From: Bacillota bacterium
GTDB taxonomy: Bacteria; Bacillota; Clostridia; Oscillospirales; Acutalibacteraceae
Reading direction: 5' to 3'
DNA: 64,000 nucleotides
Assembly: GCA_023418995.1 (NCBI GenBank)
Contig: JAEZYP010000060.1
Span: 1-64,000, forward strand
The notes beneath the pieces were generated by a model, which saw only the letters and a program-made list of their open reading frames with translations, ran no database searches and was not told the origin of the DNA. A program made the translations under genes and the position numbers. Of this stretch, positions 6,924-16,082 are shown in pieces (within the stretch, counting starts at the first letter, position 1; each line of letters opens with the position of its first letter).

Positions 6924-7301
6924 ATGAATCAATATGATGAAATTGCAAAAGACAGAGTAATATTAGTTACGACTTTTGCAGATGCCTTAGTTTACATTGT
7001 AGATGATGGAAAAAGCGAAGATAACCAGCTAATTATTGATAAGGCTCTTGAGGGTAGTTTATATGACTACATAATTCAAAAATACGAGAATTACCCTATT
7101 GTCCAAAACACAATTATTGGAGAAAATTTTGAACGTTATATAAATCCGGTATATCAGATTGGATTTGAAAGAGCTAATCTAAGGCCTAAATACCATCATG
7201 CGGAGAACAACGGTTTACTAAATATTATAGGTGTTACTTTTGATATAGTTGCAAATTGGAATGACGATATTAACGAAGCCATAGAAAAATTAAACCAATA
7301 G
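6924..7301 (+). CDS. Hypothetical protein, second gene of an AT-rich pair
   Basis: The 125-residue product starts at ATG 6924 behind GAAAGGAAAG. It is acidic, with a first domain containing VILVTTFADALVYIVDDG and a C-terminal helix NDDINEAIEKLNQ. A YHHAENNGLLNIIGVTFDIVANW stretch is the most distinctive part. No family is recognised. It is the last AT-rich gene before the kdp operon and is followed by a strong terminator. Confidence 0.55.
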   Translation: MNQYDEIAKDRVILVTTFADALVYIVDDGKSEDNQLIIDKALEGSLYDYIIQKYENYPIVQNTIIGENFERYINPVYQIGFERANLRPKYHHAENNGLLNIIGVTFDIVANWNDDINEAIEKLNQ

Positions 7302-7360
7302 CACGTTAAAAGTCTGGCACTGCCACAAAAACAGTGACTACTACACCTACAACAGATAAC

Positions 7361-7387
7361 AAAAAGCGGAACCAGTTCCGCTTTTTT
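7361..7387 (+). terminator. Rho-independent terminator after the AT-rich gene pair
   Basis: AAAAAGCGGAAC and GTTCCGCTTTTTT form a short GC stem followed by a T run. Confidence 0.85.
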
Positions 7388-7655
7388 AAGTGAGCATAGC
7401 GGTATCAAGCTGCTATGCGGTATGTGAAAGTAGTACATACTAATGGCTTCCGACCACCGGCACCAAAAAGCAGTTCAGCCCTTTAGGGCTGGGCTGCTTT
7501 TTCGCGCTGATGGTTCCATTTTTGAACCGCGGTGCAGGCCTGGAGAATCGTGCCGAAAGCGAGTTCTCCAAGGAAAACGGAGGGCCTCGCGGTTTTCAAT
7601 GCAATGCGTAAGCATATCGAAAAAACAAGCGCCAAAATTTACTGTTACATTTCAC
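7388..7655. other. Border region between accessory genes and the kdp operon
   Basis: No convincing gene is seen. A frame across 7443-7775 exists but overlaps the terminator at 7465-7502 and the end of kdpE, and it has no ribosome binding site. GC content changes here from AT-rich to moderate, so an element boundary may lie in this stretch. I could not find a matching direct repeat as an attachment site. Confidence 0.4.
7465..7502 (-). terminator. Hairpin downstream of the kdp operon
   Basis: AAAAAGCAGTTCAGCCC and GGGCTGGGCTGCTTTTT form an imperfect stem with A and T runs on both sides, so it could work in either direction. It lies about 150 bp past the stop of kdpE. Confidence 0.7.
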
Positions 7656-8357
7656 CTATTGGATCCGATTCATCCGGTATCCGATTCCGATATGTGTCTG
7701 AATGTAAGTCGGGTTGGAAGGGTCTTTCTCTATTTTCTTCCGAAGGGTAGCCATAAAGACGCGTACCAGAGATGAGTCCGCCTCCATCGGGTTTGGCCAT
7801 ACCTGATTCAAGATGTAATTGTGAGTAAGTACTTTACCAACATTTTTTGCAAGCAGGCAAAGAAGCTTATATTCAATTGGAGTAAGGTGAATTTGATTCC
7901 CTTCAACAAACACTATCGCCGCGGAATAATCGATTTTCAAGTCTCCGTTTTCAAAAATAGACTCATTTCTATCGGGTCTGTTATCATATTTCATTTTACG
8001 GATTGCTACACGAATTCTTGCTAACAGTTCTTCCACGCTGAACGGTTTTGTCAGGTAATCGTCCGCACCGGCATCAAGAGCGTCAATTTTATCCCTGTCC
8101 TCGCTGCGGGCACTGACGACAATAATCGGTCGGTTCGACCACGAGCGCACTTTCTGAATCACATCCATCCCGTCCATGTCGGGAAGACCCAAATCCAGTA
8201 TGATAATATCCGGGTTCCTGGATGCTGTCTGCATAACGGCGGATTCTCCCGTCGCGGCTGTCAGAATGGTGTATAAATTGGACGCTTTCAGCGTTGCGGT
8301 AATCAGATTACGAATGGCTCGGTCATCCTCCACAACCAGAATGAGCGTTTTATCCAT
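7656..8357 (-). CDS. kdpE: KdpE, potassium-responsive response regulator
   Basis: The 233-residue OmpR/PhoB-type regulator is the last gene of the kdp operon. The receiver domain (residues 1-120) has acidic residues in VVEDD, the phospho-acceptor Asp in IILDLGLPD and the conserved Lys in YLTKPF. The C-terminal winged helix (about 135-230) includes LTPIEYKLLCLLAKN and SLVRVFMATLRKKIE. It should be phosphorylated by the adjacent KdpD and activate the kdpF promoter under K+ limitation or salt stress. Its start overlaps the end of kdpD by 8 bp and follows a GGAGG site inside kdpD, indicating translational coupling. Confidence 0.95.
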   Translation of the reverse strand: MDKTLILVVEDDRAIRNLITATLKASNLYTILTAATGESAVMQTASRNPDIIILDLGLPDMDGMDVIQKVRSWSNRPIIVVSARSEDRDKIDALDAGADDYLTKPFSVEELLARIRVAIRKMKYDNRPDRNESIFENGDLKIDYSAAIVFVEGNQIHLTPIEYKLLCLLAKNVGKVLTHNYILNQVWPNPMEADSSLVRVFMATLRKKIEKDPSNPTYIQTHIGIGYRMNRIQ

Positions 8358-11052
8358 TCCGTTTCATCTCCTCCAGCAATAATGAAAACCCAAAAGTAGT
8401 ACCCCTAGGCTTATTGTCCTTTACATAGATTTCTCCACCGTGAGCGTTAATAATAGATTTGCACAAGGAAAGACCAAGACCAAGACCCCTGCGGCTGTCC
8501 CCGCTGGCGTTATTGGCGGTATAGAACATATCAAATATCTGTTTTTTATCCTTGTCGGGAATTCCGTTTCCGTCATCCGCAATCTCAATATAGGCAAGCT
8601 TCTCCTTCTGAAAAGCACGGATTGAAATTTTGGAATCCACGGGGGTATAGCCGATTGCATTGTTTACGATATTGATAATGGTCTGAATAATCAGGTGCGC
8701 GTCCACACGCACCAACATCAGGTCGTTCTCAAGCTGCACGTCAATCCGGTGCTCCGAACCGTGCCGGTCGATATGATGCAACGCCTCCGTAATCAAATCC
8801 TGCACCAGCTCCGGTTGCTTCTGAATATTCAGCCTGCCGTCGTCCAGACGGGTTACGGCAAGGATGTTTTCCACAAGGTTGATAAGCCACAGGGAATCCT
8901 CGTAGATATTATCGAGAAGTTTGTGCCGTTCTTCCGGGTCAACGCCGGGACCGTCGTTCAGGAGAACACTCGCGTTCCCTGATATGCTGGTCAACGGAGT
9001 ACGCAGGTCATGGGAAATCGCGCGCAGTAGATTGGCGCGCAGGCGCTCTTTTTCCGCGTTCATCATAATTTGGTTCTGCTGTTCATTCAGGTTGTATTTT
9101 TCGATGGAAAACGCGATTTCAGAAAGCATTCCGCCCAGCAGGGAGCGTTCAAATACATCCAGCTGAGTTCCGGGCATCAGCGGCAGCCCAATTACCGCCA
9201 GAGCGGAGTTACTTCCCTCTACCGGAAGATAATACGCCTTTGCGCCCGGCAGCGTATCCGTTGAGATTCCCGCCGGTTTCCGGTTACGAAAGGTCCACAC
9301 TGCTACCGCATATTCTTCCTCTTCAGTATATACCTCCGGTATAGGATTGGAAGCGTCCGTATTGCAGACGAGCGGTTTCTGAAGTTCCCCGTTTGCGGCG
9401 GGATAAAAAATCACCGGAAGGTTTAGCAGCTTGGAGAGCTGCTGCGAAGACTTTTCCGCTATTTTATCAAACTCATTTTCCCGCTGAAGCTTGCGGCTGG
9501 TCTCCAGCAAAACGCCGGTGCGATGTGCGTTTACCGCGGCTTCCCTCGCCTGTTGGCGGACACGCATGGTGAGGGAGCTTGTAATAAGCGACGCAATCAG
9601 CATAATGAGAAACGTGACCGGGTAATCCGCACCGTAAGCGGTAAAAGTAAAGCGCGGTTCGATGAAGAAATAATTGTAGGCGAGAACGCTGAGCACGGAC
9701 GACCCCAAACCGTAAATCCGGCTGCCGGTCTGGTTTGAAATAACCAGCACCCCAAGGATATACACGGTGATGATATTGATCTGCATGAAATGGTGTGTAT
9801 AAAACAGCCAGCCAATGAGGGTGCACAGGGTCAGTATTCCGATTGTTTTAAGCAAATCCGGAAAGTTCAGGTCCACATGTATTTTATGTTTTTTGATTTC
9901 CTTATGGTATGAGGCAATACTGTCCGGAATGATGTAAACGTCCATATTCGGCGCCAGTACGGTCAGACGCTCCACAAAATTCGGCTTGGTGTGGAAAAGA
10001 CCGGCTTTGTTGCTGGAACGTCCGATAACAATCTTTGAAACGCCGCTTACCTTTGCATATTCCGCAATTTGGTAAGCCACGTCGTCCCCATACACAGTGG
10101 CGATTTTTGCGCCAAGCTGCTCGGCAAGCTTCAGGTTTTCGCGCAGGCGTGCCCGATTTTTGTCCGTCAGCTCCCGGGTGTGCGGAGTTTCCACAAAAAG
10201 CGCGGTAAAAGAGGCATGAAAGGCGCTTGCAAACCTCGCCGCAGTGCGAATAACCTTTGCGTTGGATGGCGAACTGCTCAGGCAGACTAGGATATGTTCT
10301 CCCGTGTAATAAGAAGCGGCGTGCTCATCGTTCCGCGCCGACTCCACTTCCCGGTATACTTTATCGGCGATCCTTCGCAGTGCGATTTCACGCAGGGCAA
10401 CCAGGTTTTCACGTGTAAAAAAATGATCCAGCGCGCACTTTGCCTGAGCTTCCTTATAGATTTTCCTGGCGTTCAGGCGGTCAATCAGTACGTCGGGTTC
10501 AATATCGACCAGTTCCACCTGCGTTGCCCGGTCAAATACGGAATCCGGCACTCTTTCCTTTACGGTAACATGAGTGATAGCAGCCACAATATCGTTCAGG
10601 CTTTCCAGATGCTGTACGTTCAACGTAGTAAAAACATTGATTCCGGCGTTCAGCAGCTCTTCAATATCGTCGTACCGTTTGATATGCCTGCAGCCATGCG
10701 CGTTGGTGTGCGCAAGCTCATCCACGAGAACCAGTTCCGGCTTCCGTTCCAGTGCGGCATCCAGATCAAATTCATTCAGTGTAATGCCTCGATAGGAAAC
10801 CTTTTTTACAGGAATGGATTCAAATCCCTGCGCCAGCTCCATTGTATCCGGCCGGGAATGCGGTTCAATATAGCCTAAAACAATATCAACCCCGGCTTTC
10901 TGCTCGGAGTGGGCAGCGTCCAGCATGGCGTAGGTTTTACCAACACCCGCCGCGTAACCGAAAAAGATTTTCAGCTTTCCCTTTTTACCACTGTTCTTTT
11001 CCTGATGAATGGCTTTTAGCAGCGATTCCGGAGTAGGCCGTTCGTCGTTCAT
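8350..11052 (-). CDS. kdpD: KdpD, turgor/K+ sensor histidine kinase
   Basis: The protein has 900 residues from ATG 11052, which fits GAGGTGGG 5 bases upstream better than the GTG at 11061. The order of parts is as in full-length KdpD. The N-terminal KdpD domain carries a Walker A (GYAAGVGKTYAM). A universal-stress-protein-like domain begins at HILVCLSSS. Four closely spaced membrane helices (DUF4118) lie near the middle, followed by a GAF-like region. The HisKA box is SHDLRTPLTSISGN and the ATPase domain contains DDGNGIPDKDK and GLGLGLSLC. It senses low K+ and phosphorylates KdpE. Full length indicates an intact sensor, unlike the truncated KdpD of some Firmicutes. Confidence 0.95.
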   Translation of the reverse strand: MNDERPTPESLLKAIHQEKNSGKKGKLKIFFGYAAGVGKTYAMLDAAHSEQKAGVDIVLGYIEPHSRPDTMELAQGFESIPVKKVSYRGITLNEFDLDAALERKPELVLVDELAHTNAHGCRHIKRYDDIEELLNAGINVFTTLNVQHLESLNDIVAAITHVTVKERVPDSVFDRATQVELVDIEPDVLIDRLNARKIYKEAQAKCALDHFFTRENLVALREIALRRIADKVYREVESARNDEHAASYYTGEHILVCLSSSPSNAKVIRTAARFASAFHASFTALFVETPHTRELTDKNRARLRENLKLAEQLGAKIATVYGDDVAYQIAEYAKVSGVSKIVIGRSSNKAGLFHTKPNFVERLTVLAPNMDVYIIPDSIASYHKEIKKHKIHVDLNFPDLLKTIGILTLCTLIGWLFYTHHFMQINIITVYILGVLVISNQTGSRIYGLGSSVLSVLAYNYFFIEPRFTFTAYGADYPVTFLIMLIASLITSSLTMRVRQQAREAAVNAHRTGVLLETSRKLQRENEFDKIAEKSSQQLSKLLNLPVIFYPAANGELQKPLVCNTDASNPIPEVYTEEEEYAVAVWTFRNRKPAGISTDTLPGAKAYYLPVEGSNSALAVIGLPLMPGTQLDVFERSLLGGMLSEIAFSIEKYNLNEQQNQIMMNAEKERLRANLLRAISHDLRTPLTSISGNASVLLNDGPGVDPEERHKLLDNIYEDSLWLINLVENILAVTRLDDGRLNIQKQPELVQDLITEALHHIDRHGSEHRIDVQLENDLMLVRVDAHLIIQTIINIVNNAIGYTPVDSKISIRAFQKEKLAYIEIADDGNGIPDKDKKQIFDMFYTANNASGDSRRGLGLGLSLCKSIINAHGGEIYVKDNKPRGTTFGFSLLLEEMKRNG

Positions 11053-11065
11053 GGAACCCACCTCT

Positions 11066-11671
11066 TTATTTTAAAATGCCGTCAAGCGCAAGGTTCACCT
11101 GCAAAACATTGACCGTTTCTTGCCCGAATATGCCTAAGAACCTTCCGGTTGTGTATTTAGAAATGACATCACGCACCTGCTGTGCGGAAAGATTTCTTGC
11201 CTTGGCAATACGCGCCGCCTGATACTCCGCGGCAGCCGGTGAAATGTGCGGGTCAAGCCCGCTGCCGGAGCAGGTAACGAGGTCTTCCGGAATGGGAGCC
11301 CCTTTTTTCTCCGGGCTGGCGGCCTGTATTTTTTCCACGCGCTGTTTTACAAGCTCCCCGTACTTTTCGCTTGCGGGGTTCAGGTTGGACGGAACGGCGT
11401 ACAAGATTGCCTTTCCGTCCTTATCCTTATGGGTTTTTGTATCCAGATTCATAATGCGTCCCCACAGGTATTGATTCCCTGTGAACTGCTGTGCCAGAAG
11501 CGTGCTGCCGTACTTCTTCCCATTTACCTCGATTATACTGCCATTTGCCTGATTATGGAAGAAAAGCTGTGAAATTCCGGTTACGGCAAGAGGATAAATC
11601 ACGCCGCAAAGCACGGTAAATACGAGCAGGACGGAAAGTGCTTTCGCCCAGACGGACTTTATAAGTTTCAT
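11066..11671 (-). CDS. kdpC: KdpC, K+-transporting ATPase subunit C
   Basis: The 201-residue product starts behind GAGGAGGTAAA. It has one N-terminal membrane helix (about residues 8-35, AKALSVLLVFTVLCGVIYPL) and a soluble domain containing GSTLLAQQF, YLWGR, SGSGLDPHIS and ARNLSAQQV, which are hallmarks of KdpC. It stabilises the KdpFABC complex and aids ATP binding at KdpB. It sits 13 bp from both kdpB and kdpD. Confidence 0.96.
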   Translation of the reverse strand: MKLIKSVWAKALSVLLVFTVLCGVIYPLAVTGISQLFFHNQANGSIIEVNGKKYGSTLLAQQFTGNQYLWGRIMNLDTKTHKDKDGKAILYAVPSNLNPASEKYGELVKQRVEKIQAASPEKKGAPIPEDLVTCSGSGLDPHISPAAAEYQAARIAKARNLSAQQVRDVISKYTTGRFLGIFGQETVNVLQVNLALDGILK

Positions 11672-11684
11672 TTCATTTACCTCC

Positions 11685-13754
11685 TCACGCCACGCCGAAT
11701 ACGGTCAGGATGATATCAATCAGCTTTACAAATACGAAGGGCGCGGCCAAACCACCCAGGCCATAAATCAGAAGGTTCCGGGAAAGCAGCTTCTTTGCCG
11801 GGACTTCGCGGTACTTTACGCCCTTGAGCGCAAGCGGAATGAGCGCAACAATAATCAGCGCGTTGTAGATGATAGCGGATAGAATGGCCGTGTTGGAGCT
11901 GTGCAGCCCCATAATGTTCAGCGCCGCCAGACCGGGGTACAGACCCATAAACATAGCGGGAATAATGGCAAAATACTTCGCCACGTCGTTTGCAATGCTG
12001 AAGGTGGTCAGCGAGCCCCGTGTCATAAGGAGCTGCTTACCGATTCGTACAATATCAATCAGCTTAGTGGGGGATGAATCCAGATCAACCATGTTGCCCG
12101 CTTCTTTTGCTGCCTGCGTGCCGGTATTCATCGCAACCGCCACGTCTGCCTGCGCAAGCGCAGGCGCGTCGTTGGTACCGTCTCCCGTCATGGCAACCAG
12201 ATGCCCCTGCTTCTGAAAGTCGCGAATCATTTTAAGCTTGCCTTCCGGGGTAGCTTCAGCAAGAAAATCATCCACGCCCGCTTCCGCCGCAATCGCCGCT
12301 GCGGTCATGGGGTTGTCACCCGTAATCATAATGGTTTTGATGCCCATTCTGCGCAGGTCGGCAAACTTTTCTTTCACGCCGCTTTTAATAATATCCTTGA
12401 GGTTGATAACACCGAGAACCTTTTTGTCCTTTGCCACCACGAGCGGGGTTCCACCGCTGTTCGCAATTCGTTTTACCGCTTCCTCACATTCAGCGGAATA
12501 AGTGCCACCCTGATTTTCCACATACTCCCGTATCGCGTCGGCGGCTCCTTTACGGACTTCCATTCCGGCAAGGTTTACGCCGCTCATTCGCGTCTTTGCC
12601 GTAAACGGCACAAACTCAGGGGATTGCCCACCAAATTCTCGACCGCGAATGCCGAACTCCTTTTTTGCCAGTACAACGATACTTCTTCCCTCCGGTGTTT
12701 CATCCGCCAGCGAGGAAAGCTGCGCGGCGTCGGCAAGCTCCTTCATATCCACGCCGTCTACCGGAATAAATTCGGAAGCCTGCCGGTTGCCCAGCGTGAT
12801 GGTGCCAGTTTTATCCAACATCAGGATATCCACGTCGCCCGCAGCTTCAATTGCTCTTCCACTCATAGCGAGGACATTTGCCTGATTCAGCCGGCTCATT
12901 CCCGCTATCCCGATGGACGAAAGCAGCGCCCCGATTGTTGTGGGCGCAAGGCAGACTAAAAGTGCCACCAGTGCGGTAATGGAGCTTGGGTTTGCAATTC
13001 CTGACTCTTTGGCTGCAAATTCGGAGTACGGATACAGTGCCGCTGTCACCAGAAGAAAAATGATAGTCAGCGCAATCAGCAGAATCTGCAGGGCAATTTC
13101 GTTCGGTGTTTTTTTACGCGAAGCACCTTCCACCATAGCGATCATCTTGTCCAGAAAGCTTTCACCGGCCTCATTGGTCACACGAATGACCAGCGAATCC
13201 GAAATGACCGTGGTTCCTCCGGTTACCGCGCTGCGGTCGCCGCCGCTCTCGCGGATAACGGGGGCGGATTCGCCGGTGATGGCGCTTTCGTCCACCGAGG
13301 CCGCGCCGTCAATTACCTCGCCGTCTGCCGGAATCTGTTCTCCGGCGCGCACGATAACAAGGTCGTCCTTTTTCAGCTCTGAAGAAGAAATTTTCTGAAC
13401 CTGTTCCTTTTGTTCTACGGACGAGATTTTGTGAGCCTCCACATCCTTTTTCGCCGCACGGAGGGAATCCGCCTGCGCCTTACCGCGGCTTTCCGCAATG
13501 GCTTCGGCAAAGTTGGCAAACAGCACGGTAAACCAGAGAATCACCGCGATGGCAAGAATAAAGCCAGGCCGCGCGTCCCGGATTCCGAACAGCGAGATAA
13601 AATAGAGGGCTGTTGTCAAGACGGACGCAACATAAACTATTAACATCACCGGATTGCGTATCTGTATTCTGGGATCGCATTTTAAGATGGAATCCCGTAT
13701 TGCTCTGCCGAACAAATTCTTATCCGCAAAAGCATTCTTTTTATGTAAATTCAT
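11685..13754 (-). CDS. kdpB: KdpB, K+-transporting P-type ATPase subunit
   Basis: The 689-residue P-type ATPase has the phosphorylated Asp in DKTGTITLG, the actuator loop TGES and the hinge motif GDGTNDAPAL. Its membrane helices follow the KdpB layout. It hydrolyses ATP to drive K+ uptake through KdpA. The start follows AAGGAGGTACTCCG, 12 bp after the stop of kdpA. Length is normal for the family. Confidence 0.97.
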   Translation of the reverse strand: MNLHKKNAFADKNLFGRAIRDSILKCDPRIQIRNPVMLIVYVASVLTTALYFISLFGIRDARPGFILAIAVILWFTVLFANFAEAIAESRGKAQADSLRAAKKDVEAHKISSVEQKEQVQKISSSELKKDDLVIVRAGEQIPADGEVIDGAASVDESAITGESAPVIRESGGDRSAVTGGTTVISDSLVIRVTNEAGESFLDKMIAMVEGASRKKTPNEIALQILLIALTIIFLLVTAALYPYSEFAAKESGIANPSSITALVALLVCLAPTTIGALLSSIGIAGMSRLNQANVLAMSGRAIEAAGDVDILMLDKTGTITLGNRQASEFIPVDGVDMKELADAAQLSSLADETPEGRSIVVLAKKEFGIRGREFGGQSPEFVPFTAKTRMSGVNLAGMEVRKGAADAIREYVENQGGTYSAECEEAVKRIANSGGTPLVVAKDKKVLGVINLKDIIKSGVKEKFADLRRMGIKTIMITGDNPMTAAAIAAEAGVDDFLAEATPEGKLKMIRDFQKQGHLVAMTGDGTNDAPALAQADVAVAMNTGTQAAKEAGNMVDLDSSPTKLIDIVRIGKQLLMTRGSLTTFSIANDVAKYFAIIPAMFMGLYPGLAALNIMGLHSSNTAILSAIIYNALIIVALIPLALKGVKYREVPAKKLLSRNLLIYGLGGLAAPFVFVKLIDIILTVFGVA

Positions 13755-13766
13755 CGGAGTACCTCC

Positions 13767-15500
13767 TTAACCGAACATCTTGAAAAAGTCTGCGATTGGT
13801 CCCAGTGCCAGCGCCGGGAAAAAGCTCAGCGCGCCGATCAGGATAATTACAAAAATCAAAAGACCCACGAACATGGCATCGTGTGTGGGCAGCGTTCCCG
13901 CGCCGACCGCGACTTTTTTCTTCTGTGCAAGGGAGCCTGCCATAGCTAGCGCGGCCACCATAGGCACATACCGGGCAAAAAGCATAAGGATTCCGGTAGA
14001 AAGATTTAGAAAAGGAGTATTTGCATCCAGCCCGGCGAAAGCGGAACCGTTGTTTCCACCCGCCGACGTAAACGCGTACAGGATTTCCGAAAATCCGTGT
14101 GCTCCCGTATTTGTAAGTACAATACCGGGCACCATGCACGCGACTCCGCTTCCAATCAGGATTGCCACCGGAGTTGCAAGGCAGAGCAGTACCGCCATTT
14201 TCATTTCATAGGGTTCAACCTTCTTGCCAAGGTATTCCGGCGTACGGCCAACCATCAGTCCGGCAATGAACACCGTGAATATGGCAAAGCCCAGCATTCC
14301 GTACAACCCGGAGCCGACCCCGCCGAAAATGACCTCTCCAAGCTGGATGAGCAGCATGGGAATCATGCCGCCGATTGGCGTAAGGCTGTCGTGCATCGCG
14401 TTTACGGAACCGTTCGACGCCGCAGTGGTGAATACCGTCCAGGCAGAGGAAGCACCGATTCCAAACCGGGTTTCCTTCCCTTCCATATTCCCTCCCGAAT
14501 GGTTTACAAAGGAGGTGTCCACCGCCCCGTTCTGCACAAGCTGCGGGGTTGCCTGCGCCTCCGCGGCAAGCGTAACGCCAAGGCAGACCGTTAGAACGAG
14601 AAACATTGTCAGAAAGAGCGCAACCCCCTGCCGGCTGTCCTTTACGCTTTTACCGAACGTAAAGCATAACGCCGCCGGAATCAGCAGAATGGAAATCAGC
14701 TCTATAAGATTGGAAGCCGCCGTCGAGTTTTCAAACGGGTGCGCTGAATTCGCGCCAAAGAAGCCGCCGCCGTTTGTCCCCAGCTGCTTGATTGCAATCT
14801 GGCTTGCGGCCGGTCCTTCAGGGATTACCTCACTGGCAACGACTGTGCCATCCGATAATGTGACCGGCTGTATGAGCTCCGCTTTCTCATAACCGCTGAG
14901 ATTCTGAACCACGCCCTGTGAGGCTAAAAGTATTGCGACGACAAGCGAGAGCGGAAGCAAAATGTACAATACAATCCGAGTGAGATCAGCCCAAAAACTT
15001 CCCAGACCGGTTTCCCGCACCTTTACAAATCCGCGGATTAGAACAAACAGCACGGCGATTCCGGTTGCTGCCGACAGAAAGTTCTGCACCGTAAAAGCAA
15101 GCATCTGGGTAAGATAACTCATGGAATTTTCCCCGGAATAGGACTGCCAGTTCGTATTGGTGACAAAGCTTATGGCGTTATTAAAAGCCTGATCCCATGC
15201 AATGGAACCGAAATGCTGAGGATTCAGCGGCAGTACGCCCTGCAGTAGATTCAGTAAAAAGACAAGAATAAGCCCTAACAAATTAAAAACCAAGACGGCG
15301 GCCGCGTACTTTTTCCAAGTCATCTGCTCGTCCCGGTCGATTTTCAATGATTTATACAATAAGCCTTCCGCCGGTTCCATCACCGGGGATAAAAATACTT
15401 TTTCGCCGTTCATTACCTTTGCAATATACCCGCCAAGCGGAACAGCCAAAACCACCACTAAAGCAAGGTACAGAACCGTCTGCAATATTTCTTCGTTCAT
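13767..15500 (-). CDS. kdpA: KdpA, K+-binding and translocating subunit
   Basis: The 577-residue membrane protein begins MNEEILQTVLYLALVVVLA and has about ten membrane helices with the selectivity-filter-like loops of the superfamily of K+ transporters (for example TNGGGFFGANSAHPFEN, and SAGGNNGSAFAG near the C-terminus). It binds and passes K+ in the Kdp complex. Its ATG overlaps the TGA of kdpF (ATGA, 15497-15500). Length and motif order match intact KdpA. Confidence 0.97.
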   Translation of the reverse strand: MNEEILQTVLYLALVVVLAVPLGGYIAKVMNGEKVFLSPVMEPAEGLLYKSLKIDRDEQMTWKKYAAAVLVFNLLGLILVFLLNLLQGVLPLNPQHFGSIAWDQAFNNAISFVTNTNWQSYSGENSMSYLTQMLAFTVQNFLSAATGIAVLFVLIRGFVKVRETGLGSFWADLTRIVLYILLPLSLVVAILLASQGVVQNLSGYEKAELIQPVTLSDGTVVASEVIPEGPAASQIAIKQLGTNGGGFFGANSAHPFENSTAASNLIELISILLIPAALCFTFGKSVKDSRQGVALFLTMFLVLTVCLGVTLAAEAQATPQLVQNGAVDTSFVNHSGGNMEGKETRFGIGASSAWTVFTTAASNGSVNAMHDSLTPIGGMIPMLLIQLGEVIFGGVGSGLYGMLGFAIFTVFIAGLMVGRTPEYLGKKVEPYEMKMAVLLCLATPVAILIGSGVACMVPGIVLTNTGAHGFSEILYAFTSAGGNNGSAFAGLDANTPFLNLSTGILMLFARYVPMVAALAMAGSLAQKKKVAVGAGTLPTHDAMFVGLLIFVIILIGALSFFPALALGPIADFFKMFG

Positions 15501-15586
15501 GTTTTATCGCTCCTAAAAAGAATCGTGACCAGATAAACCAGCAATGCTGCAAAAATAAGGCCTGCTATTCCGACTATGACCTGCAT
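15497..15586 (-). CDS. kdpF: KdpF, small membrane subunit of the Kdp complex
   Basis: A 29-residue frame starts at ATG 15586 behind ACGGAGGAATACAA and reads MQVIVGIAGLIFAALLVYLV, then TILFRSDKT. It is one membrane helix with a short charged tail, exactly the KdpF pattern. KdpF sits between KdpA and KdpB in the complex and stabilises it. Its stop overlaps the kdpA start by four bases. It is the first gene of the operon. Confidence 0.93.
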   Translation of the reverse strand: MQVIVGIAGLIFAALLVYLVTILFRSDKT

Positions 15587-15602
15587 TTGTATTCCTCCGT
15601 TT

Positions 15603-15645
15603 CTTTGACAGTATAGCACCGGAATCATAAGAATACTGTTAGGGT
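15603..15645 (-). promoter_or_regulatory. Probable kdp operon promoter
   Basis: On the minus strand TATACT (15615-15610) lies about 24 bp upstream of kdpF. There is no good -35 hexamer 17 bp before it, as expected for a promoter that needs KdpE. No KdpE site was identified by sequence alone. Confidence 0.45.
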
Positions 15646-15849
15646 TCGGCCTGAGGCATTAAGATTCTGTAAATATCACTGGAATAGCTTTCTATGATCG
15701 ACCTCTTTATGAAGATCAGGGAATGTGATACAAGCAGATAATAAGTGCCTTTCTGAATACCCCAGATTCCCGCCAGGTTGAACTTACAACAATGAATAAC
15801 ATTTGTGGTATCGAATTCTATTAAATTTATGTATAAATCTACAAATCTA
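15640..15849. other. AT-rich gap upstream of kdpF, no gene seen
   Basis: A 71-codon minus-strand frame (15639-15854) starts with TTG and lacks a ribosome binding site, so it is not called. I looked for a c-di-AMP (ydaO) riboswitch serving kdp and did not find its conserved core. Confidence 0.4.
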
Positions 15850-15878
15850 TTCAAAACTTAACAGGAATAAATTATACT
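15850..15878 (+). promoter_or_regulatory. Promoter of the structured leader and isomerase gene
   Basis: TTCAAA (15850-15855) and TATACT (15873-15878) are separated by 17 bp. Transcription would start near 15885, giving a leader of about 198 nt before the ATG at 16083. Confidence 0.6.
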
Positions 15879-15894
15879 TAAAATCAGCCGTAAC

Positions 15895-16034
15895 AATTTC
15901 ATCGAACAATAACTGCGTAAACGTAGCCGCGTCTTGATTTTACGGCAACAGTCGGACTGCAGCACGGAAACCATCCGCGAAAAATTGTCGATGAAATAGC
16001 TACCCGGGTCACCGGAGGCGACGCGGGTAGTAGG
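15895..16034 (+). ncRNA. Structured 5' leader RNA of unknown class (riboswitch-like)
   Basis: A closing helix pairs ATTTCATCGAACAAT (from 15896) with ATTGTCGATGAAAT (to 15999), 14 pairs with one bulge. It encloses about 75 nt that can form a CTGCG-TAAA-CGTAG hairpin and further GC-rich arms around CCGCG, ACGGCAACAG and GCACGGAAACC. A second hairpin follows at 16002-16032 (CTACCCG with CGGGTAG, plus GTC with GAC). Neither is followed by a T run, so it is not a simple terminator. Its place between a promoter and an isomerase gene suggests a cis-acting riboswitch or protein-binding leader. I could not match it to a known class. Confidence 0.5.
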
Positions 16035-16082
16035 GCATTATATTCATTAAAGTTCACACTTAAACAAAGGAGAGGTTACATT

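Noticed and set aside
7443..7775. 110-codon frame downstream of the AT-rich pair
   Set aside because: It runs through a terminator hairpin and into the end of kdpE and has no ribosome binding site.
10294..10878. 194-codon open frame antisense to kdpD
   Set aside because: It is a shadow of the kdpD reading frame, with no ribosome binding site and no protein-like pattern.
12201..12959. 252-codon open frame antisense to kdpB
   Set aside because: It lies wholly within kdpB, which has all P-type ATPase motifs. The antisense product is not protein-like.
15639..15854. 71-codon minus-strand frame upstream of kdpF
   Set aside because: It starts with TTG without a ribosome binding site and shows no recognisable pattern.
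15587..15895. c-di-AMP (ydaO) riboswitch for the kdp operon
   Set aside because: It was looked for on the minus strand because many Firmicutes have one. The conserved core was not found, and the likely kdp promoter is too close to kdpF to leave room.
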